64,000 nucleotides of DNA, taken from Amaranthus tricolor (Eukaryota > Streptophyta > Magnoliopsida > Caryophyllales > Amaranthaceae). The first letter of the stretch is position 1; the number at the start of each line of letters is the position of its first letter. Under the pieces are notes generated by a model that had not been told where the DNA came from, did no database searches, and saw nothing but the letters and a program-made list of their open reading frames with translations. The DNA lies in contig NC_080056.1 in the NCBI RefSeq assembly GCF_026212465.1, positions 13,063,818-13,127,817 of the forward strand, given 5' to 3'. The translations under genes were made by a program, and so were the position numbers. Shown piece after piece: positions 10,961-22,832 of the stretch.

Positions 10961-12980
10961 ATACTTTTTTCTACTTTATCCTCAATAAAAAGCCTCTCAT
11001 TATACTTTTTTTTATCAGCAGTTCATAACATATTTGCATAATCACTGATCAAGATCATGTAATGTTCTAAGTTATTAAATTTGCATTTAAAAATGTAAAC
11101 ATAAATTATGCATGTGATAAATAATGAAAAATTAATTGATGGTGGATGGAATCAAGATCAGAAGAATTTGACACCAAATAAAAAAGGTGTAGTCATGAGA
11201 GAATTTGATTGGGTTAATAAACGATAACTAGAATTATAGTTTGGATAACAAAGATACTTTCATGGTGTTCTTTCTAAAGAAAGCAACTAATGTTGACAAA
11301 AACAAAGGGAAAATGGAACAAATTGAATCATTTGTAAGATCCAATAAAATAGTAATTAATATTCTCAAGCCTCATACATCTTCAAAAAAATGGTGTGAAA
11401 GTAAATAAAAAAAAAAAAAAGAAAGAAGAGTGATATGAAAATAACGATTGCAAAGTGTGAGCATCATTATTCATGACCTAGAAAAACAGTCATCCTACTA
11501 TTTCATGATTTTTCTTTCTCCTAAAAGTTTATCTTTCAACCTAATCTTACTAACAATGACCTCTTTTAAAAGGTCATCATCTTATCTCTCTTACCTTTTA
11601 ATTTTATCTACCTCATAATACTTTCTCTCACTTATTTTATCTATTTTTTTATTTATTTTCTTAATAATTATATCTTCATGAACAAGATAAATTTATTTTT
11701 AAAAAAATTAAATTCATTTGTTTAAAAAAATATATATTATTTGAATTCTTTTTTTTTAATATTGAATGATTTTTGTGAGATTTTATATCAAAAGAAAGAG
11801 GTAGGAAATTAGCAAAAAAATTATAATTTTTGAAAATATTTCAAAAAATATGAAAATTGATCTCATTTTATAGATTTCGAAAAAATAAAACCGTTGATAT
11901 ATTTTTTTGAATTTTTTAAAATTTATTTTTGATCAGAAAATAGCTATTAAGAAAAATTTATTTTTCTACAGTACCCAATTATATGGCGACACATGGGACA
12001 TGGTTTGGAAAAAGAAGAGACGACCAGTTGCTTGAAGAGATCATATCTTGATCCAATTGCCCATCCTTTTCTATGACTCACCTAATTTTGGGTCACTATT
12101 AATAGAAATTTTACCATAATTTGATCATATAACCTCTAAAAAGATCATCAATATGAATGCTCTTAAGAAATTGAGACTTTATAGGGTATGTAAAGAATAT
12201 GCAAATCAAAATAGTTAGAGTTTCTCGTAAAAAAAGAAGGTTGTCAAAGTAATTTCTCAAAAAATTATGATGTATTTTGAATTTAAATATTTTTTGTTTG
12301 ATTTATACTTTTTGTTCATTGATTGAAAGAAAAGATGTATACAACACACACTTAGATGATGATGTTGAAAGTAATAATAAGAATTTGGAAGATGAAGACG
12401 TTGAAAGTAATTTGCATAATGTATTTGTTATATATGCTCTACACTAAAAATACAAGATAATCATATCTACGTCCATTTCAAGTTTTTTATTGGAGCCAAA
12501 ACTACTTAGTATTGTGCTGATGAAAAACTTGAAAAAATAAAATTTTAATGATATTTTTGTCTTATGGTATAAACCATAACAAAACAATACAATATATATG
12601 TATGTTTTTTTATGTATATAATTAAGTAAATTGTTTGAATAAAAAAACAGTCATTTTTTAACAAATACACAGTATAAGTTTTAATTCCCAATTTGTAAAT
12701 ATTCATACACATTTGAATATGTATAAAATTAAAATCTTTGAAAGTCCTATATTGTAAAGTATAATTTGTTTTTCGCATTTACAAGCCTATTAAAATTAAT
12801 CGACATGGAACTTTTAATTTTCAAATTACATCTTCATTACCACTCGTTATCTAATTTTTTTTTCTTTTCATTGGTTTTCTAAAAAGAAACATACTGCTCA
12901 ATTAAAAAAAAAACCAACAATTATAACATTAAATAAGAATAAAAAAAAAAATTACCGTGAATAATACAATTTTTTATTAA
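10961..12980. other. AT-rich DNA without recognisable genes
   Basis: No coding similarity found. A 14-bp word ATCAGCAGTTCATA occurs at about 10950 and again at 11014, next to the truncated end of the copia pol. The rest is AT-rich with homopolymer runs. Confidence 0.6.
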
Positions 12981-12981
12981 T

Positions 12982-13207
12982 TTCTCTACAATAATATAAA
13001 CTTTTGATTAACTATAAGTAACACAAACTTAGGAGTTTTTTTTTCTAGAATGATACTAACTTTAGTTTATTAACTAATTTTCTAAATTTTTTTTTCATAT
13101 ACTCTCCTATAATTTGATTTTAAACGTGTTAGGGATATTGTAGAGAAACTCCCCATAAGTTGATATCATCCATAATTAATCAAAAGTTGGTATTATTATA
13201 GGGAAAT
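12982..13207. mobile_element. inverted-repeat MITE (TATAATAAT family)
   Basis: The left end reads TCTCTACAATAATATAAAC followed by TTTTGATTAACTATAAG. The right end, reverse complemented, reads TCCCTATAATAATACCAAC followed by TTTTGATTAATTATGG. The arms are about 50 bp, the element about 225 bp. The same kind of end is seen on the element at 30287-31433. No target duplication is obvious. Confidence 0.55.
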
Positions 13208-13407
13208 AAACAAAAGATTGTTTTATTCTGATAATTTTTCCTAAAAAAAGTGATGGAATAACCAATTTTAGTAGATTGATGATAAATTAGGGAGCATGAA
13301 TCAAACCTTGTTTAGCCTGGTCTTGATCCCTTCTTTCTAAGATTTGATATATGAAATTAGCTTATGTAATATGATTTGAATTTGCTGGCAGTTGGTACAC
13401 ACACCAG

Positions 13408-13650
13408 AATGTGGTCATGGTTTGGATAATAGTCATGCTAGATGAATCCATTGCTAAAAGCGTGCTTTCATACAAAACAACAAAGCAAGTTTGGGTAGAG
13501 TTTGGAGAAAGGTATGAACAATGCTCCAATGCACAATTCTCTCTCTACAAGAAGAGTTATACAAGCTAGTCCAAACTCTTAATGTGAACATAGCTAAGTT
13601 TTTCACCAAGATTAATACACTATGGGATGAATTGGATAGGTTCCCTTAAG
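13408..13650 (+). pseudogene. Ty1/copia gag fragment
   Basis: The plus strand reads a peptide with VWIIVMLDESIAKSVLSY followed by KTTKQVWVEFGERYEQCSNA, which matches the copia Gag core (UBN2 type: W...SL...I..S......A...W..L..RF.....A). A frameshift near 13565 is needed to continue into VNIAKFFTKINTLWDELDRF. No LTR, protease or pol follows. A short dead fragment. Confidence 0.75.
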
Positions 13651-15614
13651 TTGATTATATACTAGCTCATAATGCAAGGCAAAGCTCCTAACTCAAACTC
13701 ATATACCAATCTTATAAACTTCATTTATATTCCTAAAACTCAAATTAAACTCCCAAAACACTACTCTACTAAATTTAAATCAATTTTTTATTATCACTTT
13801 CAATATCAAACTTATAACGTCAAGTTATAACAAGCTTTAGAGTTGTACTTATTACTCTATCTCTAATTCTTAACCTTTATTAAATTCTAACTCAAACACG
13901 ACCTAAATTCTAAATTCTCTATACATAATCAATTCTAATTTAATCTCCGGTTCATACAACATAGTAGCACACAAATTGTGTTATACCTCATATTCCTATA
14001 ATGAAGCTATAATCAAATTATGACATCATCAAAAAATAAAACTCATTATATCAACAATAACCATGATTCGTTTTACTATGCTTAACACATCATTCTAATA
14101 CCAAAAATTTGAATCCTCAATTTTTAATGAACACAAAGAACACTACCTCCTCGTTTCAGTGGGACGGGTGGTGTTGGCCACCACCACGTGTTGAGGGCCT
14201 AGCAACGTTGGTTGTCCCTTTGTTTGTAGTCACGGTTTAATGGGCTGGTTGGGGTTATCTCCTCTTTGTTGGTTGTTGGGCGGGTGTTCTTGTTCATTAG
14301 GCGGAGGCGGGCTTCCTCGGAGAAATGGATAGCGGCTCAGTCATATTTTAGACTAGTTCTAGCGTTAGGGCTCCCTAGGATTAGGTTATTGGTGTATTTT
14401 GGTGGGTCTTCTTGTCCCCACCCATGGTGTACTTTCTTATTGTTATTTTTGGTGGGCCGTCTTGTGGCCCACACATGGTGTATAATATTTTTGTTCTGGA
14501 TTTCTAGGTGTTTAAGTGAGTCGGGTTGTGACTCATCTACAAGTGTATGACCTATTAGGGCTAGGTGGTTTGTGCAATACCTTTTGGTATGGTCCAGCTG
14601 TGTATTGTCAGTTTGCTCACTATCCTTAAATGGCGCTCCACGTTTTTTGTTTTTTCAATGGTTTTTCCTTACAGGATTTTTTATATCAAAAAGGTGCATT
14701 AGATGTCCCTTATAGGATTTTTATTATTAAAAAAATCTACTTACAAAAAAAGAACAAAACCAATACAATCTTTATAAATTGTGAGCATACAACACCAAGT
14801 TTCAATCTTATTGCTACATGAACTTCAAGATTTCTATTCAATCACAAGAACTAAATCCTTTGCACATATAAAAAACCCAACAATAACCATTGACATGTTC
14901 CTAAGTCCATGTTAAAGCTTACAACACCAAATTCTTTATCCACTTCTAATAATCTTGCTCAATTAGTTGCGTCACTTTAACACACAAATCTCCTACTTAA
15001 ACTCATCTTTGTATCCCAATTTATAATTCAATACATCAAAATATTAAGTACACTCTAGCTTATATCCTAATTTCTTATTCCAAGTGAACCCATCAAATAC
15101 CAACTCACTTTATAACTAATGTTGAAGTTTCTACTTAATAATCAATTACCAAATACAATTCGTTTTCAAGCTATATTTACGTTTCAATTCTAAACACATT
15201 CATCCAATACATCATTATTCTTCAATAGACCAAGAACAAGGAATTTTATATTTCAACTTAAAACAAATTCAACACAAGCAATACTTATATTCAATTTCCA
15301 GTTAAATCATTTTGACATTTAATAATATATTTCAAGATACAATAATTTTTAACATGAACAAGTAAATCAATTTCATTCCCCATTCATTCAAAACATTCTC
15401 AATTAAAACCCCAACGGAAACAAGACTAACTAAATCTCAACTTTCAATTCCAATCATTAAATTCATAATTTAATGCTAATAATATCAAACTTTCTATAAT
15501 TTACAAAAAATCTATCTACATAAGTAAATTAAGCTTAATAAAGTTTATCTTGGTGGGGTCAAGGGTGTACCTAAAGAGAAAAATTTGCAGAGATGAAATC
15601 TGCTTCTGTTTGAG
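13651..15614. other. non-coding DNA with a less AT-rich island at 14.13-14.64 kb
   Basis: Most of this stretch is AT rich without features. Between about 14130 and 14640 the base composition changes sharply: the plus strand becomes G- and T-rich with words such as GGTGGGTCTTCTTG and GGTGGGCCGTCTTG in imperfect repeats. It contains open frames of 94 and 63 codons that resemble nothing I know. It could be part of an LTR or an organelle-derived piece; I cannot decide. Confidence 0.4.
15610..15614. repeat. target site duplication, left (TTGAG)
   Basis: TTGAG directly before the 5' LTR; the partner after the 3' LTR is CTGAG at 23542-23546. Four of five bases agree, as expected for an old insertion. 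Confidence 0.6.
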
Positions 15615-16262
15615 TGTTGATATCTAGGTGGAGTTTGCCCATAGCCTCAATGCAGGTGGAGCATTGTGAGTGATTTTACTTGGTGAAAAGTATGTAGTCT
15701 TGGTGGGAACTACTGTAATGGGTCTTGGTTGGAGACTTATCTGGATGCTTCGTTTATACATGAGCTAAGTGTCGATTTTGGGGCTTAAGAATGGTTATGT
15801 TTCACTATGGTTAATTGATGGGATTGTTCGTTGAATACGAGTTCTCGTCAAGGTGAAGGTTGTTGATGGTTTGCTGAATGCAAGTTTACGAGGCACGCAG
15901 TTTGTCGCGTGTCGCGAGTTTGGGTGCTGGGCAGTTTTTCCGTTAAGACATGTGCCACAATTTTCATAAAGCAGTTTTCTTTTAATCTATTTTCTTTGTA
16001 CATGAGGTTTAATATAAAAACCCCTCCCTAAACTAAATTAACTTATTTGAAAGAAAAAAGCTAAAGAGAGAAAGTGAGCCACTTTCATATTGTGTTCTAT
16101 ATCTCAAGTTTATAGTGAAATTTATTCTTGGTGCCCCGTAAACGCTACTATCACACCGATAGTGAACCAGGTAGATTTCTTGTGCTAATTTCTTATTATT
16201 TGCCTATAAATTTCTTGTTTGTTTCATTGTTATATGATCACTTCTTCTGCTATCGCACAATA
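15615..16262 (+). repeat. 5' LTR of the host copia element
   Basis: Starts TGTTGATATCTAGGTGGAG and ends ATCGCACAATA. It aligns with the 3' LTR in segments: GTGGAG..TTGCCCAT near the start, GAGCTAAGTGTCGATTTTGG, GTTTGTCGCGTGT, a TATA-like TTTAATATAAAAACCCC at about 16008-16024 and the shared end. It lacks about 200 bp that the 3' LTR still has between GGTGGAGATCG and GAGGCATG, so the two LTRs differ mainly by that deletion. Confidence 0.8.
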
Positions 16263-16279
16263 ATTGGCATCAAGAGCTC
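16263..16279 (+). other. primer binding site (variant)
   Basis: ATTGGCATCAAGAGCTC follows the LTR directly. The usual plant copia site complementary to initiator tRNA-Met is TGGTATCAGAGC; this version differs by T to C and one extra A. The nested element at 22300-22316 has exactly the same variant, so it is a family trait rather than decay. Confidence 0.65.
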
Positions 16280-16319
16280 AAGTTTAAATCCTATGAGAGT
16301 TTTTTTTTAAGGGAAACAA

Positions 16320-18490
16320 TGGTGGGAGATTCAACAATTTTAGAATATGGCTGATAAAGATGAAGGCTCTGGTGAAACAACAACAGATTTTTAGTTGTGT
16401 TGATTATTATCATGTTATTGAAGGTCAGTTGGATTCACGAGCCAAGAGGGTGTTTTGTTGGGTACAAGGATGGTGTGAAGGGTTTAGGATCTATTCACTT
16501 TCAGGGGGACGGATCATTTTTAGTAGGGATGTTACTTTTAATGAGAGCACCATGTATTCCAAAAAGAACACAAAGACTTCTAATTTGAGAAGGATAGCGG
16601 AGAACTTATTGGAGACAGATAGGCTGCTTGAGGTGCATCAGCCAACCATTGTTGATTTACCTCGGGTAAATTTATTGATGATGATGCTGAGGTTCCAGTG
16701 CCAGGTAATCCTAAACTTGAGATTACTCTTACTTTTCCTAAATTTGGGGTGGAGGTGGAGCGATTTAATTAGGGGTCATCTAGTCGATTTAACACTATTC
16801 TTTAGATGTCTAAACAAGTTATCAAGAAGCCTATTAGGTTGATTGAAGAGATGGAGGGAATGAATTGTTGTATTAAGGAGTTGACTGGTTATGCATTAAA
16901 TTTAGCTGATGATGTAGAGTCATTTGAGCCTACCACATATAAACAATCAATTAGCTGCAGTTAGTCGGCACAATCGTTTGCTGCAATGGACGAAGAGATG
17001 TTGTCTTTTTACTAGAGCATAGTATGTCAACTAGTAAAGGTACCGAAAGGGAGGAAGCTTGTGGGGTATAAGTGGATTTACTTGAAGAAAGAATACCCAT
17101 CAGAAACTGAGAAAGTGCGTTTTCAAGCTAGGCTAGTTGCTGAGGGATTTAATCAGGTAGAAAGGGGTTGATTTTGTGGAGATAATCTCACCTGTGGTTT
17201 GACATACTACTATACGTGTGTTATTGTTTATTATAGCACACTTTTATCTGGAAACTGAAGCAGTGGGATGTTGAACCGACTTTCCTTCATGGTTATTTTA
17301 AGGAGAAGATTATGATGAAGCAGCCTGAGGGATTCGAGGTTCCTGGAAAGGAACACTATGCCGATAGATTGCTCAAGTCATTGTATAAGCTTAAGCGATC
17401 CCCCTGATAGTGGTACAAAAGTTTTAATTCTTTTATGATTTTGCATGGGATTGATAGGAATTCATATGATTGCTGTGTGTATTATAGTAAGTTGGATGAT
17501 GGTTCCATGATTTATCTATTGTTATATGTTGATGACATGCTGGTTGCAACAAAGTGTAAATCAAATATTCCTAGATTAATGGAGCTACTTAACTCGGAGT
17601 TTGATCTGAAAGAATTGGATGCAGCTAAGAAGATATTAAGTATGGAGATCTACTGGGATTAGGCTAGAGGTAAGCTTTTCTTGACTTAGAAAAGCTATTT
17701 TGAGAAGATTTTGTCTCTGTTTGGGATGGAAAAATCAAAGCTTATAAGTACACCAACTATTATGAGCTATAACTTGTCTTTATCTATATCACCTTTAACT
17801 AAGGAGGAGTTGTCGTATATGTCTAGAGTTCCTTATGCCAATGTTGTTGGCTATTTGGTGTATGCTACGGTTTGTACTAGGCCGGATATTGCACATGTTT
17901 TTAGTGTTGTTAGCAGATTTATGGCTTGACTTAGGAGGGAACACTTGCAAGGGGTGAAAAAGATTTTTTTTTCTATTTGAGAGGGACAACTTATATTGAT
18001 CTTGTGTATGAGAATAGTAAGGAGTGCTTGGTGACTGGGTATAGTAATTTTGATTATGCAGCTGATGTGGACGCTAGGATGTCTGTGACCGGGTATGTGT
18101 TCACTTTGGGTGGTTTCATGGTTGGTTGGAAGTCTACATTATTGTCTTTAGTTAGTTATCTAATATTGAAGCTGAGTACATGGCTTTAACTTCGTCAACT
18201 AAGGAGCCAATTTGGCTCGAAGGCCTTGTGGGTGAACGGGGTATGCGCAGGATTTTGGCACAGTGTATTGTGATAGTTCAAGTGCCATTTGCTTAGCTAG
18301 AGATCCAGTGCAACATGATCAGACCAAGCACATTATTGTCAAGTATCATTTCTTACGAACTGACAATAGGGCTAAGGTGGAGAAGATTAGGACTGCGGAT
18401 AACCTTGCTAATTTCTTCACTAAGTCTGTCCCCTTCAATAAGTTTAAACATTGCTTGGACTTACTGAATATTGATTATTATGTGATGTAG
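16320..18490 (+). pseudogene. Ty1/copia gag-pol remnant of the host element
   Basis: Starts at the gag start codon (MVGDSTI, as in the nested element), then jumps through a large deletion to the end of integrase (DSRAKRVFCWVQGW, IIFSRDVTFNEST). Reverse transcriptase follows in pieces: MKQPEGFEVPGKEHYADRLL, SLYKLKRSP, LLLYVDDMLVATK; then RNase H: PYANVVGYLVYATVCTRPDI, YCDSSSAICLARDPVQHDQT, ADNLANFFTKSVPFNKFKHC. Many stops and frameshifts interrupt it (for example stops near 17036 and 17406 and at about 17660, 17928 and 18187). No product can be expected. Confidence 0.88.
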
Positions 18491-18520
18491 TAGGTCCTTA
18501 AGGGAGGTGTTGCAAAACTC

Positions 18521-18531
18521 CAGGAGGAGGG
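18521..18531 (+). other. polypurine tract of the host element
   Basis: CAGGAGGAGGG directly precedes the LTR start TGTTGATG at 18532. A second purine word (AAGGGAGG) lies about 20 bp upstream. Confidence 0.55.
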
Positions 18532-18676
18532 TGTTGATGTTTACGTGGAGCTTGCCCATGAGCTCTTGATGTAGGTGGAGCGTTATGAGTGTTTTTACTT
18601 GGTGACAAGTATGTGTCTTGGTGAGACTATTATGATGGATCTTCCTTGGAGACTTATCAAAATGCTTGGTTTATGC

Positions 18677-18681
18677 ATGAG
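18677..18681. repeat. target site duplication ATGAG (left)
   Basis: ATGAG lies directly before the nested LTR at 18682 and again at 22833-22837 directly after it. The undisturbed site is seen in the other LTR copy as TACATGAGCTAAGTG (about 15758-15772), which proves the insertion point. Confidence 0.93.
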
Positions 18682-19217
18682 TGTTGTACGACAGCGGAAG
18701 CAAAGATCGAAAACAATAATGAAACAATAAAGATTCAAACAAACAATAAAAAAAATCACATCGAGAAATTAACGTGGTTCACCATCAACGTGATAGCTAC
18801 GTCTACCGGCACTGAGAATAAACTTTTCACTATAAACTGGGAGATTACAAGATGAACACGAGAAACCACAACAATGGCTCTCCAAGCTTTTTCTCTCTTA
18901 GTTTTCCTCACTTTGTGTTTTTTATTGCATCCTCTTTTAATTCTAATTACATGGAGCCTTTATATATTATACCTCATAATTAAAAGAAAATAGGGTTAAG
19001 AAAATACAAGAAACCGTCAAAAACTAAGAGTAACCGGCCAAAAGCGAGCCAAGAAACCGCCATTACGCGAGCCGCAGAGTGAGATCAGAAGCAACTCCGC
19101 GCCCCGCAGTCTTCTACGCACCCCGCAGAATGGATCAGACAGCTCTCCGCGCCCCGCGGACCTCTCTCTGCCTGGCGACCTGCGTTCTTCCTGTTCGAGT
19201 CACACTGTATTTCAACA
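18682..19217 (-). repeat. 3' LTR of the nested element
   Basis: 536 bp. On the plus strand it begins TGTTGTACGACAGCGGAAG and ends CACTGTATTTCAACA. Compared with the partner LTR it has an extra stretch of about 20 bp in the CGCGCCCCGCAG area (about 19096-19128). Otherwise the two copies differ at scattered positions. Confidence 0.92.
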
Positions 19218-19229
19218 ATCTCCACCTTG
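19218..19229 (-). other. polypurine tract of the nested element
   Basis: The minus strand reads CAAGGTGGAGAT directly before the LTR start TGTTGAAATACAG. It confirms the minus orientation. Confidence 0.7.
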
Positions 19230-19538
19230 ACGAGAACACGTAGTCAACCACTACCTCATCAAGCCATAGTGAAGCAAAACCATTCTCAAGCCAAACCCGA
19301 TGCAAAGCTCAAGCATAAGCCATACATCCCGATAAGTCTTCAACTAAGACCCATCTCGATAAGTCTTCAACTAAGACCTATCACATACTCGTTTCCAAGT
19401 ATAAGAACTCATAACGCTCAACTAGCATCACAAGTTCACACATAATGCTCCATCTGCATCACGAGTACACGAGGCAAGCTCCACCTTGAGGTTGTGCACA
19501 CCTCCACCTGTGAGCTCCCTCACACCGCCCCTAAGGGC

Positions 19539-20986
19539 CTATGCTAATGAATCCAATATAGTAAAGAATCTACTAGGACTGTTAGACCATCCTACCATCT
19601 TTACCTCTATCTTCATGTACGTGCATTCCGAATGAAATCTGACCACACTATGCTTCTCCCGAACATCAAGTACCTGATCACTAAACACACAATCGTAATA
19701 CACAAAAGCCAACCAAGGTTGATCACAAAGAACCATCACCGAGATCAAGACATAATCAAACTCAGCGAACACAACCCAAGCTTCAATCGATATAACAAAA
19801 CACTTAATATCATTCCCGTACATAAGAAACACAACAGCTGATCCAAGCAAACTGTAGAGAGAACAAATCTCTACCTGCCAGTGCCCCCACCCAGGTTGAG
19901 TCACAAACCTACAAATGACACTTCTGGCATGCGCAAAACAAGTAAACATCACAGCATACTTCAAACACCGAACCATTATTCTAGACATGTAGACCAACTT
20001 AGCCTCAAAATGAGGTGATGTAATTGAGCTAAGTAACACTACCAGTCCATAAAACAGTTCCCTCACTCTGCTCATACGTAATGTCATAGCAAGCCACTGC
20101 GCCGCTCACTATACTCTACAATGTGCTCATAAGTTGGAGGTCCAAGTGACTCCACAAAAATGGCTACCAACCTTGCCAATCCCACAAGGTTCAATGCATA
20201 AACTTCCACACTTATAGCAACCAAAATAACACTCCCTACAGCCAACCTATTAGACTTCTCGAGAACACATATAGGCTTTTCTTGAAACGCTTTAGATCGG
20301 CGGAATGTTCCCTGTACTGACTCCTTTAAACTATCCACAGAGATAAAGATAGCACCAGAAATCACAGTCAGAGAGATACTTGGGGTAGCATCAACACCAT
20401 CTATCTGGGGTCGAACAGAAATGGATGAGGAGTTAACCTCATACTCCACCTCAAACTCGGTACCACTATCACCATAACCAGTTGCTGCAAAATACACAAC
20501 AACACACCAAAGTCCTAACAAGACTCCAAATATGAGATAGCACGATACCCTACTGAGCCACACCACACACATACTGGGAACCTCTAATCCCGTGTGTAAA
20601 CTCCGATCAAACAAACTAATCCAGTATCTACTCAACAACCAAGTACCAAAGAGCATGCATAAGACTCTCCTTAACAAGGTCCAATTTGCTATTCTTGTAA
20701 CACCGTCCTGCAATGGTGTTATCCTATAGGTATGATGCCACAAAATACCTAAAACACAGAACATAACAAATCCACAAAACAAACTATCCAAATGTAGCCA
20801 ACTAACCATCTTACCATACAAGTGATCATGAGCTTCAATGCTAAGCTCACACCCGTGTTTAAACCCAAACACACAATGCTTGTCTTCCTCAAGGTAGGCA
20901 TCCTTGACACTTGTAAGACGATTCTCAATGGACAATTCCAGCCCTCTACTTTCACCCATATGGCCATGCCTATCATAATTCGTCAT
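19539..20986 (-). pseudogene. degraded copia integrase/RNase H region (two long open frames of 300 and 182 codons)
   Basis: Two overlapping open frames (20986-20084 and 20087-19539) look like novel proteins at first, but copia landmarks can be aligned in order. GAG-pre-integrase: GHMGESRGLEL, HCVFG, WLHLDSL (family: GHMSE..L, HCVFGK, HSDLWG). Integrase: PLQDGVTRIANWTLLRRVLC (family: PQQNGVAERMNRTLLER). Linker: YALN...GPPTYEHIV. RNase H: LVYMSRIMV, YAVMFTC, VICRFVTQPGWGHWQ, VREKHSVVRFH. The reverse transcriptase with its YVDD box is missing. The catalytic residues are lost, so this is not a working enzyme. Several hydrophobic runs are, in my view, the result of drift rather than selected membrane helices. 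Confidence 0.7.
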
Positions 20987-21037
20987 CTCCTGGTGACAAG
21001 TAGAAGCACTAACAGCAGAACTAAGCAGCGTAACACC

Positions 21038-22276
21038 CTAAAAGACATACAGGGATTTCACCTTGACACCCTTAAGTATCAAATCCGAACCCTTAAAGAA
21101 ACTCACTTCCCCATTGCTAAACTCACCCTTGAGCCCCAAATCATCTAAGGTCCCAAGCGATATCAAGTTCTTCTCCAATGCAGGAACATGCCTCACCTTA
21201 GTCAAAGTAACCCTTCTCCCATCACTAGTCCGAAGTCTCATGGAACCAATACCTACTACTTTAAATGGAGTACCGTTAGCAATCGTAACTGAAGCCCCAA
21301 AACAAGACTCTTAAGTATCAAACCAGTTCCGACGAGGACTCATATGGAACGAACTACCAGAATCAAGAATCCAGCTATCAACCAAATCATTAGACTCAAC
21401 ACAACTAATCAATGCTAAATCTTCCTCCGAATCATAGCTCTTGTTATGTTTACTTTCAACTACTGTGGCATGAGATTTATTCTTTAATTCTGGACATTTA
21501 GACCTAAAATGTCCTGGTTCCTGACAGTGATAACATATTATGGTCTTAGTGTTACTAGACCTATCTCTACTATTACAAGTATCCGACCTAGCACCGTTAC
21601 TATTGTTAGACCCCTTATTCTTTCTAGAATTTTTAGCTGAGCTAACAACTAACCCACTGCCATAATTCTCATTATCACCTGTCGCCTTTTGACGCAACTC
21701 CCTAGTATAAAGTGTTGCCTTCACTTCTTCTAGGGTCAACGATTCTTTGCCAACCACAAAAGACTCCACAAAGTTCTCATAACTATTCGGTAGAGAAACA
21801 AGCAATATTAACGGTGCATCCTCATCATCTATCTTAATTTCTAAATTACGCAAATCTAGTAAAATAGAATTAAGATTTTCTAGATGATCCCTTAATGGCG
21901 TACCTGACTGCATTCTGAGACTAAACAACCGCTGTTTCAGTAGTAATTTGTTGGTTAAAGATTTTGTCATGTATAGTTACTCTAATTTTAACCATAATTC
22001 TGCGGCCGTCTCCTGATCAGCAACCTCCGTGATGATATGATCATCAAGACTTAGTAAGATGGTAGAATGAGCCTTTTCTTCCATCACTACTAACTGTTCA
22101 TTAGTCCATCCGTTTCCAGATCCCGACGTAGACGCTGCACTCTTTGGGATCAACGGACGCCAAATCTGCAACTGCTTTAATAACGCCTTCATCTTAATCT
22201 GCCATAGCCCAAAGCTATTTTTCCCATTAAATTTCTCAATCCTTATTGTAGAATCTCCTACCATTGTTTCCTTCAA
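21038..22276 (-). pseudogene. copia gag and protease of the nested element
   Basis: Starts at ATG 22276 (MKETMVGDSTIRIEKFNG), followed by the gag core (NSFGLWQIKMKALLKQ; DDHIITEVADQETAAELW). One break lies between the 99-codon and 219-codon frames (near 21975), where the sequence otherwise runs on directly. The second frame has the gag C-terminal part, a CCHC zinc knuckle (CYHCQEPGHFRSKC) and the aspartic protease start (DSWILDSGSSFHMSPRR). A stop at 21311 separates it from the rest of the protease (VTLTKVRHVPALEKNLISLG, 21241-21038). The two breaks are the only clear defects in this half, which is much better kept than the pol half below it. Confidence 0.85.
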
Positions 22277-22299
22277 AAACTCTTCCTAGGATTAAACCT

Positions 22300-22316
22300 G
22301 AGCTCTTGATGCCAAT
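22300..22316 (-). other. primer binding site of the nested element (same variant)
   Basis: The minus strand reads ATTGGCATCAAGAGCTC directly after the 5' LTR end CGCACAACA, identical to the site of the host element at 16263-16279. Confidence 0.7.
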
Positions 22317-22832
22317 TGTTGTGCGACACCGAAAGCAAAGATCGAAAACAATAATGAAACAATAAAGATTCAAACAAACAATAAAGAAAATCACACCGAG
22401 AAATTAACGTGGTTCACTATCAACGTGATAGCTACGTCCACCGGCACTGAGAATAAACTTTTCACTATAAACCAGGAGATTACAAGATGAACACGAGAAA
22501 CCACAACAATGGCTCTCCAAGCTTTTTCTCTCTTAGTTTTCCTCACTTTGTGTTTTTTATTGCATCCTCCTTTAATTCTAATTACATGGGGCCTTTATAT
22601 ATTATACCGCATAATAAAAAGAAATTAGGGTTAAGAAAATACAAGAAACCGTCAAAAACTAATAGTAACCGGCCAAAACGTGCCAAGAAACCGCCATTAC
22701 GCGAGCCGCAGAGTGAGATCAGAAGCAACTCCGCGCCCCGCGGAATAGATCAGACAGCTCTCCGCGCCCCGCGGACCTCTCTCTGCCTGGCGACCTCCGT
22801 TCTTCCTGTTCGAGTCACACTGTATTTCAACA
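22317..22832 (-). repeat. 5' LTR of the nested element
   Basis: 516 bp. Plus strand begins TGTTGTGCGACACCGAAAG and ends CACTGTATTTCAACA. Nearly collinear with 18682-19217, with small differences. It carries the transcription start side of the minus-strand element. Confidence 0.92.

Larger units (their letters stand above)
18682..22832 (-). mobile_element. nested Ty1/copia element with pol deletion
   Basis: A complete LTR-to-LTR unit of 4151 bp on the minus strand. LTRs at 18682-19217 and 22317-22832 begin and end with TGTTG/CAACA and are very similar. The primer binding site is next to the upper LTR and a purine tract next to the lower one. Perfect 5-bp target duplication. The interior is only about 3.1 kb: gag and protease are readable, while integrase and RNase H survive in degraded form and most of the reverse transcriptase is missing. 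It could have moved only with proteins from a complete relative. Confidence 0.92.

Noticed and set aside
19539..20986. Two overlapping open frames that look like a new two-gene membrane protein system
   Set aside because: Copia landmarks can be placed in the correct order (GHMGESRG, HCVFG, PLQDGVTRIANWTLLRRV, QPGWGHWQ, VREKHSVVRFH), the frames lie inside a bounded LTR element, and they follow its protease. They are a degraded pol.
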